Origin: Nautiliaceae bacterium
Lineage (GTDB): Bacteria; Campylobacterota; Campylobacteria; Campylobacterales; Nautiliaceae
NCBI GenBank assembly: GCA_027063075.1
Contig: JAMOSM010000034.1
Span: forward strand, 1 to 16,199
Direction: 5' to 3'
DNA length: 16,199 nucleotides
The position numbers and the translations under genes were made by a program. The notes under the pieces were generated by a model. It was not told the origin of the DNA, did no database searches, and was given only the letters and a program-made list of their open reading frames with translations. This document shows, in pieces, positions 1 through 5,760 of the stretch. Every line of letters starts with the position of its first letter. The stretch's first letter is position 1.

Positions 1-1008
1 GATTATTGATTTTCTTGGATGTTTAGGGTCAATTTTTTTTGGGCGGTATTTTTTGTCCCAGAGGTTTTCTTTTTTAATCCACTCTTTACAGCAGTTAAGA
101 TTTAGTATGCTAAAAGTTTTTAGAGGGTATTTTAAAGCTAAGCCGTAAAGAAATCTGTTTGTAACGATTTTTGGGCATTTTTTGATTTTTATCTCTTTTT
201 TTAATCTGTTTGGAAGATTGAGAGTTTTTATTACTTTTTGGTGGTTTAAGTTTTTATAATAAATTAAATGGTATAAAAAAAAGCTTTCAATTGGATTGTT
301 TTTATAAAGTTTTGCCAAATGAAAAAACTCATTTTTATTAAATTCTAAATTTAAAAGTTTTTTTGCAATTCCAAGGACAATAAAGTAGTAAAATCCGTAA
401 TAAAGATACTTTGATTTAAACATTTTTTCAAATTCCATATAAATTCTATCACGGCTTAAGTCGCTAAGGTCAATACCGCAGCATAGTCTAACAGTTTCAG
501 GTGCTACTTTAAATTTAAGACGGCTTGCAAACTGCATAGCTCTAAGAACTCTTAAAGAGTCTTCAATAAAAGTTTTGTCATCAATGTGTCGGATTATTTT
601 GTTTTGAATATCCTTAATTCCGCCCCAAAAATCCAAAATCTTCTCGGTGTATATGTTTTTCATAAGGGCATTCATTGTAAAATCGCGTCTGCGAGAGGCT
701 GTTTTTTCATCTTGAGTTATGGATACTTCAAAACCCTTGTGACCTTTTGTAACTTTTGTCTCAATACGCGGCAGGGCGATATCGAAAGTTTTCCATTTAT
801 ATACAAAAAAACTTTTTCCAACCCCTTTAGCTCCGAGTTTTTGCATAAGCTCATCGAATTTATCGGGATTTATATCATAAACTTCAATATCATACTCTTT
901 TGATTTAATACCTAAAATTTCATCCCTTACACACCCTCCTACTAAATAAACCCTTTTTGTATAAGGGGCAAAAAATTTTTTTAAAAACTCTAACTCTTTA
1001 TTTTTCAT
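1..1008 (-). CDS. cca: CCA tRNA nucleotidyltransferase / poly(A) polymerase family (3' end cut by window edge)
   Basis: This enzyme adds or repairs the 3' CCA end of tRNAs in the cytoplasm. The reading frame starts at the ATG at 1008-1006 and stays open for 336 codons to the window edge, so the C-terminus is missing. The class II nucleotidyltransferase signature VGGCVRD is at residues 23-29. The metal-binding pair D40-I-E42 follows in EYDIEVYD. SRRRDFTMNAL is at about 105-115, the nucleotide-selecting region around EDSLRVLR at about 149-156, and a SRDRI..E helix near 182-189. It is the last visible gene of the leuD-leuB unit, and its ATG lies inside the end of the preceding small gene (11 bp overlap), so translational coupling is likely. 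The Shine-Dalgarno is weak. Whether it adds the full CCA or only part of it cannot be read from the family motifs. The family call is firm. Confidence 0.93.
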   Translation of the reverse strand, partial: MKNKELEFLKKFFAPYTKRVYLVGGCVRDEILGIKSKEYDIEVYDINPDKFDELMQKLGAKGVGKSFFVYKWKTFDIALPRIETKVTKGHKGFEVSITQDEKTASRRRDFTMNALMKNIYTEKILDFWGGIKDIQNKIIRHIDDKTFIEDSLRVLRAMQFASRLKFKVAPETVRLCCGIDLSDLSRDRIYMEFEKMFKSKYLYYGFYYFIVLGIAKKLLNLEFNKNEFFHLAKLYKNNPIESFFLYHLIYYKNLNHQKVIKTLNLPNRLKKEIKIKKCPKIVTNRFLYGLALKYPLKTFSILNLNCCKEWIKKENLWDKKYRPKKIDPKHPRKSII

Positions 1009-1243
1009 TTAATTTTTCTTCAATCCTTGCAAGAAGATATTCAAGAAAATTTAGGGTAACATCAAGTTTTACGTCTAAATTCTGGGTATTTGGAGACTGA
1101 AGCCCTTCAAAAAGTATTAAAAGCCTTTCTCTTATTTTTTTTAAAAATTCCTTGTCATTGCACTCTTTTTTTTCAAATTCTTTAAAAATTTCCTCTTCTT
1201 CAAATTCCTGAATAGTTTTTATTATAGTCTCTTTTAAATCCAT
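998..1243 (-). CDS. Small acidic helical protein, CiaD-like family (tentative)
   Basis: An 81-residue, highly charged and probably all-helical protein without signal peptide or membrane segment. It opens with [18 protein letters not shown], continues with a lysine/glutamate-rich helix, and ends in a helix around VTLNFLEYLLARIEEKL (about residues 62-78). Its place directly before cca matches, from memory, the C. jejuni order Cj0788 (ciaD) then Cj0789 (cca). The N-terminal pattern also resembles what I recall of the short CiaD-like domain found across Campylobacterota. In C. jejuni CiaD is a secreted invasion effector; the short form here has no evident host role, so the conserved core function is unknown. 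It starts at the ATG at 1243, sharing one base with the TAA of the upstream gene, and overlaps cca by 11 bp. That it is a real gene is likely; the family name rests on synteny and weak resemblance. Confidence 0.72.
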   Translation of the reverse strand: MDLKETIIKTIQEFEEEEIFKEFEKKECNDKEFLKKIRERLLILFEGLQSPNTQNLDVKLDVTLNFLEYLLARIEEKLNEK

Positions 1244-1482
1244 TAAAACTCACTTAGCCATTTTTCAAATTCATATCGGTTTTTTTGATTTATGTTATCA
1301 AACTCTTTAAGTTTTAAAATATTTACCCCTTTAAATTTTCCTCTTAACTCAAGTCTTTTTATCGATTCGATAATTTCTTCATCATCGGGATGTTTTTTTA
1401 AAAGTTTTTTATAAACACTCAAGGCTTCTTTTTTAAAGCCTTGAGATTCTAAAATAAGAGCATATCTTTTACTCAGCGGCAT
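1243..1482 (-). CDS. Small TPR-like hypothetical protein
   Basis: A 79-residue soluble protein. Residues 5-35 ([19 protein letters not shown] then [13 protein letters not shown]) match a single tetratricopeptide-type helix pair: the A.ILE.QG...EAL..Y.KLL..HP.D pattern is typical. The C-terminal half is charged and ends in a tryptophan-containing helix ([10 protein letters not shown]). One TPR motif alone rarely folds as a superhelix, so it may dimerise or bind a partner, perhaps the small CiaD-like protein next to it (inference). It starts at the ATG at 1482, 14 bp inside the 3' end of leuB, with no strong Shine-Dalgarno, which suggests coupling to leuB translation. Its TAA shares a base with the next ATG. 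No enzymatic function is visible. C. jejuni may have a counterpart upstream of ciaD (Cj0787, from memory). Confidence 0.72.
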   Translation of the reverse strand: MPLSKRYALILESQGFKKEALSVYKKLLKKHPDDEEIIESIKRLELRGKFKGVNILKLKEFDNINQKNRYEFEKWLSEF

Positions 1483-2533
1483 GTTCTGCTATTAATGTTC
1501 CCATTTCACTTGTTGTAACCACTTCTTTAGCGTCAAAATTTGCTAAATCTTTTGTTCTATAGCCTTTCGCAAGCACTTTTTTTATTGCATTTCTAATTCT
1601 TTGAGAGCTTTTGTCTTCGCCTAAATAATCAAGCATCATAGCAGCACTTAAAATTGTGGCAATTGGGTTTGCAATTCCCTGTCCTGCAATATCAGGAGCA
1701 CTTCCGTGAATCGGTTCAAAAAGTCCAACTTTTCCGCCAATACTTGCACTTGGAAGAAGTCCTATGCTTCCTACAATCATACTGGCTTCATCACTTAAGA
1801 TATCCCCGAAAATATTTCCTGTTAAAATCACGTCAAACTGTTTTGGGTCTCTTACAAGCTGCATTGCGGCGTTATCTACATACATATGCTCAAGTTCAAC
1901 ATCAGGATAATTTTTAGCTACTTCTTCTACCACTTCTCTCCAAAGCTCGCTAACTTCAAGTACGTTTGCCTTATCGACAGAAGTTACTTTTTTTCTTCTT
2001 TTTTGTGCTTCTTTAAATGCAACGTGAGCAATTCTTTCAATCTCGTCTCTACTGTAAATCATAGTGTTATAAGCTTTGTTGTCGTCTTTATATCTTGGTT
2101 CTCCAAAATAGATTCCTCCTGTAAGTTCTCTTACAACCTCTAAATCAACGCCTTTAATAACTTCTGGTTTTAAGCTTGAAGCGTTTGTCAGTTCATCAAA
2201 AATAATTGCAGGGCGGAGGTTTGCAAACAGTCCAAGAGATTTTCTGAGTTTAAGAAGTCCTGTTTCGGGGCGTTTTTCTTTTGGAAGGTTATCCCACTTA
2301 GGTCCTCCTATTGCACCAAAAAGTATTGCATCTGAATTTTGACACCCTTTTATTGTTTCATCAGGACACGGATTGTCAAACACATCAATAGCCGCTCCTC
2401 CTAAAAGATATTCGTTATATTCAAGATTAAATCCGTCTTTGCTTGCAACCGCATCAAGTACTTTTATAGCCTCATCAACAATCTCAGGACCTATCCCGTC
2501 ACCTTTAAGTACTGCTATTTTATAATTTTTCAT
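1469..2533 (-). CDS. leuB: 3-isopropylmalate dehydrogenase
   Basis: LeuB oxidises and decarboxylates (2R,3S)-3-isopropylmalate to 2-oxoisocaproate with NAD+, the third step of leucine synthesis, in the cytoplasm. At 354 residues it has the family length. Family motifs run in order: KGDGIGPE (10-17), substrate-binding arginines in [13 protein letters not shown] (about 96-108), GGIYFGEPR (139-147), the catalytic Tyr near 160 and Lys188 in VDKANVL, metal-binding Asp220 (VDNAAMQL) and Asp244/Asp248 ([10 protein letters not shown]), and the NAD-binding [18 protein letters not shown] (273-290). The ATG at 2533 has a good AAAGGA 7 bases upstream and overlaps leuD by 14 bp, so the two are co-translated. 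The 3' end likewise overlaps the small TPR gene. leuA and leuC are not in the window. Confidence 0.97.
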   Translation of the reverse strand: MKNYKIAVLKGDGIGPEIVDEAIKVLDAVASKDGFNLEYNEYLLGGAAIDVFDNPCPDETIKGCQNSDAILFGAIGGPKWDNLPKEKRPETGLLKLRKSLGLFANLRPAIIFDELTNASSLKPEVIKGVDLEVVRELTGGIYFGEPRYKDDNKAYNTMIYSRDEIERIAHVAFKEAQKRRKKVTSVDKANVLEVSELWREVVEEVAKNYPDVELEHMYVDNAAMQLVRDPKQFDVILTGNIFGDILSDEASMIVGSIGLLPSASIGGKVGLFEPIHGSAPDIAGQGIANPIATILSAAMMLDYLGEDKSSQRIRNAIKKVLAKGYRTKDLANFDAKEVVTTSEMGTLIAEHAAE

Positions 2534-3029
2534 TGTTTTCCTTTAAAATCTCTTTTGCATAATTGATTAATCCTCCAGCTGCTATTAATTCCTGCATAAA
2601 CGGAGGAATTGGGGCAAATTTATACTCTTTTCCTGTGTCGATGTTGTGAATAATACCTCTGTCTAAATCAATTTTTATTAAATCTCCCTCGTTTATTTCA
2701 TCAGTTTCAAGAATTTCAAAAATAGGAAGTCCCATATTAAAACTGTTTCTGTAAAATATCCTTGCAAAACTTTTTGCAACCACTGCTGCAACCCCTGCGG
2801 CTTTTAGTGCAATTGGGGCATGTTCGCGGCTGCTTCCGCTTCCAAAATTTTTACCGGCTACAATTATATCACCCGGTCTGACCTTGCTTGGAAATTCAGG
2901 GTCTGCATCTTCCATTACGTGTTTTGCAAGCTCGTGAGGGTCAGATGTGTTTAAATATCTTGCAGGAATAATTAAGTCTGTGTCAATATTGTCTCCAAAC
3001 TTCCAAACTCTACCTGTTATTATATTCAT
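2520..3029 (-). CDS. leuD: 3-isopropylmalate dehydratase small subunit
   Basis: LeuD is the swivelling small subunit of isopropylmalate isomerase. With the 4Fe-4S large subunit LeuC it converts 2-isopropylmalate to 3-isopropylmalate. The 169-residue length fits the short, archaeal-type form of the subunit rather than the roughly 200-residue enterobacterial form. Visible motifs are the start [21 protein letters not shown] (6-26), the substrate loop [12 protein letters not shown] (61-72), and [19 protein letters not shown] (about 81-99), followed by the hydrophobic GLP segment. It is first in the minus-strand unit. The ATG at 3029 is preceded by AAGG with a 6-base spacer, and candidate -10 elements lie in the 62-bp gap shared with the divergent EI24 gene. 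LeuC is not adjacent here and must be encoded elsewhere if the pathway is complete. Confidence 0.95.
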   Translation of the reverse strand: MNIITGRVWKFGDNIDTDLIIPARYLNTSDPHELAKHVMEDADPEFPSKVRPGDIIVAGKNFGSGSSREHAPIALKAAGVAAVVAKSFARIFYRNSFNMGLPIFEILETDEINEGDLIKIDLDRGIIHNIDTGKEYKFAPIPPFMQELIAAGGLINYAKEILKENNEKL

Positions 3030-3035
3030 TTAAAA

Positions 3036-3039
3036 CCTT
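3036..3039 (-). promoter_or_regulatory. leuD ribosome binding site
   Basis: AAGG on the minus strand (CAAAAAAGG context) sits 6 bases before the leuD ATG and supports that start. Confidence 0.6.
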
Positions 3040-3049
3040 TTTTGATTGA

Positions 3050-3057
3050 ATTTTATC
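3050..3057 (-). promoter_or_regulatory. Candidate -10 element for the leuD operon
   Basis: The minus-strand sequence GATAAAAT lies 20 bases upstream of the leuD ATG and would give a leader of roughly 14 nt that still contains the AAGG. A second possible minus-strand -10, TATTAT (3073-3068), overlaps the plus-strand TATAAT. No clear -35 is seen, as expected for Campylobacterota, where -35 boxes are weak. Which of the two is used cannot be decided by eye. Confidence 0.4.
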
Positions 3058-3066
3058 AAATTTTTA

Positions 3067-3072
3067 TATAAT
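3067..3072 (+). promoter_or_regulatory. -10 element (TATAAT) for the EI24 gene
   Basis: A perfect TATAAT lies 19 bases upstream of the ATG at 3092 in a T-rich context and predicts a leader of only about 12 nt. Read with the next base (TATAATA), it also contains TATTAT on the other strand, facing leuD. Confidence 0.5.
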
Positions 3073-3091
3073 AACACAAAAAGAGTTTAAA

Positions 3092-4015
3092 ATGAAAGTC
3101 TCTCTTTGTATTGTAAAAGCTATTAAAGATTTGTTTAATCCTGAGGTTGTAAAAGTTGTTTTGGTTACTGCATTGCCGCTTTTTTTTCTTTATTTTGGGA
3201 TATTGTTTTTATTTTGGGAGAATATTATAAGTTTTTCAAACTTTATTATTTCCTGGGTCCCTTTTAGTGTTTTGAAGTTAAATGGAGCTTTTTTTATTCT
3301 GTTTTTTTTATGGTTTATAAGTGTAGTTGTTACTTTTGCTGCAATTAGTGCTATTTTAGGTCCCATTTTTTTAAAAAATTTAGGAGAAGAGAGACATTAT
3401 TTATATACGGTTATTTTAATTTCTCTTTTATCTTTGTTGTATGCGTTTTTGTTTATAAGTAATTGGGATTTTATAAATTCTGAAGTTCAGAGACTTCTTA
3501 CCCTTTTGCCTTTTGATACGGTTTCAAAAGCTGTTGGGGCTATAGTTGCTGTTTATATCTTTTATAATATGTTTATTTTGTCTTTGTTTATAATTATTTT
3601 TATTTTTGCAAAGCCTTTTTTAGAGGCTATAAGGGAGCTTGAATATCCTGTTTTGGAAATTAACATTCAGGATAAGTTTGAATTTAAACGAGTTTTTTTA
3701 AAAGATATATTTTTGTTTATAGCTCTTTTTATTTTGCTTTTTCCTCTGTTTTTTATACCGGTTGTTAATATGGGTGTTCAGATATTTTTATGGGCAAAAC
3801 TTTATCACGATTCGTTTATCTATTTTGTATGTAATGAATATTGTTCTAATAATGAATTTGAAAAACTTAAAAATTATAAGCTAAAAACCATTCTGATAGC
3901 TTTAATTGCCGCAAGTTTTAACTTTTTGCCTATTGTAAATTTTTTTGCGCCTTTTTTTGCAGTTATTATGTTTTTTCACTGTATTATACAATTAAAGTTA
4001 AAAAAAGGAAATTAA
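3092..4015 (+). CDS. EI24 domain-containing multi-pass membrane protein
   Basis: A 307-residue, extremely hydrophobic inner-membrane protein. Likely membrane segments are at about 19-43, 65-90, 104-122, 147-174, 206-232 and 263-300, some probably re-entrant hairpins. The segment near 224-245 (FFIPVVNMGVQ...WAKLYHDSF) and the matching FNFLPIVNFFAPF near 280-292 are the duplicated P-V-N pattern seen in the EI24/CysZ-like family. CysZ is a sulfate importer in other bacteria, but substrate specificity cannot be assigned here. The gene stands alone, divergent from leuD, with an exact TATAAT upstream and a weak AAGAG ribosome binding site. It ends only 6 bp before the convergent flgG stop codon, with no terminator hairpin visible between them. 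Confidence 0.8.
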   Translation: MKVSLCIVKAIKDLFNPEVVKVVLVTALPLFFLYFGILFLFWENIISFSNFIISWVPFSVLKLNGAFFILFFLWFISVVVTFAAISAILGPIFLKNLGEERHYLYTVILISLLSLLYAFLFISNWDFINSEVQRLLTLLPFDTVSKAVGAIVAVYIFYNMFILSLFIIIFIFAKPFLEAIRELEYPVLEINIQDKFEFKRVFLKDIFLFIALFILLFPLFFIPVVNMGVQIFLWAKLYHDSFIYFVCNEYCSNNEFEKLKNYKLKTILIALIAASFNFLPIVNFFAPFFAVIMFFHCIIQLKLKKGN

Positions 4016-4021
4016 TTTTTG

Positions 4022-4810
4022 TTATCTTTTTAGATTATTTATCGTTTGCAGCATTTCATCACTTGTCATTATGGCTTTGCTTGCCGCGTCATATGCTCTT
4101 TGACCGGTTATTAAATCAGTCATTTCTTCTACCAGCTGAACATTACTCATTTCGATAAATCCCTGTCTGATTTCTCCAAGCCCTTCAATTCCCGGAGTTG
4201 CTACAATAGGGTCGCCTGAGGCTGAAGTGTTTATATATAAATTACTTCCAAGAGAGTGAAGTCCTGCTGGGTTTATAAATTTTGCAAGCTGTATTTGCCC
4301 GATTTGCTGCATTTGAGTCTGTCCGGCTTCAAGAATACTTACAGTCCCGTCTGTTCCTATAGAAATTTGAACCGTATCTGCCGGGAGTGTAATTTCTGGA
4401 ATTAATTTATACCCATCACTTGTAACTATGTTGCCGTTTGCATCAAGTTTAAACGCACCGTCTCTTGTATAGGCAATTCTTCCATCAGGAAGTTGTACCT
4501 GAAAAAATCCGTCTCCTTGGATTGCCAAGTCAAGATTATTATTTGTCTGTTTTAGGTTTCCTTGTGTAAATATTTTTGTAACAGCTGTTGGTCTTACTCC
4601 AAGTCCTACATTTATTCCTGTTGGGCTTGTTGTGGTTGTTGAGGTGGCTGTTCCTGCATATTCCATTGTCTGATAAAAAAGGTCTGCAAATTCTGCACGC
4701 TGTTTTTTATAACCTATTGTATTTACATTTGATATGTTGTTTGAAACAACGTCAATTTGCATCTGTTCAGACATCATACCTGTTGCGGCTGTATAGAGGC
4801 TTCTTAGCAT
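4022..4810 (-). CDS. flgG: Flagellar distal rod protein FlgG
   Basis: FlgG builds the distal, straight part of the flagellar rod that crosses the periplasm. It is exported by the flagellar type III apparatus, so it has no Sec signal. The 262 residues match the family length. The N-terminal rod motif is LRSLYTAATGM (2-12) followed by NNISNVNTIGYKK (24-36). The Tyr/Thr-rich stretch at 46-72 (YQTMEYAG, then a TSTTTT run and INVGLG) corresponds to the FlgG-specific insert thought to keep the rod straight. The central FlgEFG domain includes LAIQGDGFFQV, and the C-terminal helix is EMTDLITGQRAYDAASKAI near 229-247. It lies 39 bp behind flgF, has a good AAAAAGGA before the ATG, and has its own sigma-54 promoter in that gap. 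Confidence 0.96.
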   Translation of the reverse strand: MLRSLYTAATGMMSEQMQIDVVSNNISNVNTIGYKKQRAEFADLFYQTMEYAGTATSTTTTSPTGINVGLGVRPTAVTKIFTQGNLKQTNNNLDLAIQGDGFFQVQLPDGRIAYTRDGAFKLDANGNIVTSDGYKLIPEITLPADTVQISIGTDGTVSILEAGQTQMQQIGQIQLAKFINPAGLHSLGSNLYINTSASGDPIVATPGIEGLGEIRQGFIEMSNVQLVEEMTDLITGQRAYDAASKAIMTSDEMLQTINNLKR

Positions 4811-4833
4811 AAAAATTCCTTTTTAAATTTTAA

Positions 4834-4847
4834 GCAAAATCTGTTCC
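4834..4847 (-). promoter_or_regulatory. Sigma-54 (RpoN) promoter of flgG
   Basis: On the minus strand, GGAACAGATTTTGCTT starts 2 bases after the flgF stop codon. The -24 GG (4847-4846) and the -12 GC (4835-4834) have the exact sigma-54 spacing of ten intervening bases. The form GGAAC-N5-TTTGCTT matches the flagellar RpoN promoters known from Campylobacter. It predicts a start near 4822, about 12 nt before the flgG ATG, leaving just enough leader for AAGGA. Confidence 0.8.
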
Positions 4848-4849
4848 TT

Positions 4850-5635
4850 TTACGCTTTTATGCTTGCAAGTTTTTCAATGGCATCTCTTTGTAAATCATC
4901 CATAAACGTTGTCATTACTTTTTGATACTGCTCAACAAGCCTGTTTGTTTCAATAAGCTCACTCATTTCTTTTACAACATTTACATTTGATTTCTCTAAA
5001 AAACCCTGTAATGTGGAGTTTGTAGTGTTTATTGTTTCACTTCCCGGAATAAAATCCCACATTTTGTTACCTACTTTTTTTAATGAATTAACATTATCTA
5101 TGCTTACAACTTTAAGAGTTGCTATTTTTTGATTATCTGCAAAAATATTGGCGTTTTCATCTATTGTTATCTGTTTTGCATTAAGAGGGATTTGAATTGG
5201 TTTATTTTGAATATCTAAAACTTTGAAGCCTTCTTTTGTAATTAAAAAACCTTCTTTGTCTAAATTAAAATTACCTGCACGGGTTAGTTTTTCTCCATTA
5301 GCATTTACTACAAAAAAGGCATTGTTTGATTTTAGGGCTATATCTAAAGGATTTGATGTTTTTATTATGTTTCCAAGGGAAAAATTTGTATATTCTTCTA
5401 CAATTTGAGGGACTTTATTTAAACTTCTGTTTATAAACTTTGCAGCTTCTTTTGTGTTATCTTCAAGTGGTAAAATCTCTCTTTTTTCACTAAATATTCT
5501 TTCGAAATCACCGATTACTATATCATCCTGTTTAAAACCAGGAGTGTTTACATTTGCAAGATTGTTTGATATTAAATCTAAACGATTAAACTGAGTTACC
5601 ATTGCACCTGTTGCGCCATAATATCCGTTAATCAT
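4850..5635 (-). CDS. flgF: Flagellar proximal rod protein FlgF (FlgG2-type)
   Basis: A FlgF-like rod protein paired with FlgG, as in C. jejuni flgG2-flgG. It is exported through the flagellar type III apparatus and forms part of the proximal rod. With the start chosen here it is 261 residues: MINGYYGATGAMV, then NNLANVNTPGFKQ (24-36), a central LDIALKSNNAFFVV segment, and the C-terminal NVVKEMSELIETNRLVEQYQ helix. A longer frame would begin at TTG 5659, but that codon lies inside the -12 element of a sigma-54 promoter. The ATG at 5635 has AAAAAGGA 5 bases upstream, so it is the better start. It is more divergent and lysine/asparagine-rich than FlgG, which is usual for FlgF. It is likely part of the RpoN (class 2) flagellar regulon. 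Confidence 0.92.
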   Translation of the reverse strand: MINGYYGATGAMVTQFNRLDLISNNLANVNTPGFKQDDIVIGDFERIFSEKREILPLEDNTKEAAKFINRSLNKVPQIVEEYTNFSLGNIIKTSNPLDIALKSNNAFFVVNANGEKLTRAGNFNLDKEGFLITKEGFKVLDIQNKPIQIPLNAKQITIDENANIFADNQKIATLKVVSIDNVNSLKKVGNKMWDFIPGSETINTTNSTLQGFLEKSNVNVVKEMSELIETNRLVEQYQKVMTTFMDDLQRDAIEKLASIKA

Positions 5636-5640
5636 TAATG

Positions 5641-5648
5641 TCCTTTTT
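5641..5648 (-). promoter_or_regulatory. flgF ribosome binding site that fixes the start
   Basis: AAAAAGGA on the minus strand is 5 bases before the ATG at 5635. It falls inside the longer TTG-initiated frame, so it argues for the shorter protein. Confidence 0.75.
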
Positions 5649-5659
5649 GTGTTTCTCAA

Positions 5660-5673
5660 GCAAAAAGCGTTCC
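5660..5673 (-). promoter_or_regulatory. Sigma-54 (RpoN) promoter of flgF
   Basis: On the minus strand, GGAACGCTTTTTGCTT has GG at 5673-5672 and GC at 5661-5660 with the strict ten-base spacing. It shares the GGAAC-N5-TTTGCTT pattern with the site in front of flgG. The predicted start is near 5648, about 13 nt before the flgF ATG. Confidence 0.8.
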
Positions 5674-5693
5674 TGAAAAATGATTGTAAATTA

Positions 5694-5702
5694 TGGTATA
5701 AT
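5694..5702 (+). promoter_or_regulatory. Extended -10 promoter of rpoD
   Basis: TGGTATAAT is a complete TGn-TATAAT extended -10 element located 58 bases before the rpoD ATG. No strong -35 is seen. It faces away from the flgF sigma-54 promoter, about 20 bp apart, and probably drives the long operon that follows. Confidence 0.65.
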
Positions 5703-5760
5703 TACATCTTAAAAGACTTTTGCTAAGTTTTACTTCTGCAGCTTAAATTAAGGAGATTTA

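Noticed and set aside
586..903. Plus-strand open frame of 105 codons
   Set aside because: It lies entirely inside cca on the other strand, which has clear nucleotidyltransferase motifs. The frame has no recognisable protein features.
1654..2143. Two plus-strand open frames within leuB
   Set aside because: They are antisense to a well-conserved enzyme, with no ribosome binding sites and low-complexity products.
4016..4021. Possible terminator between the EI24 gene and flgG
   Set aside because: The gap is only 6 bp, and no inverted repeat with a T-run is visible around it.
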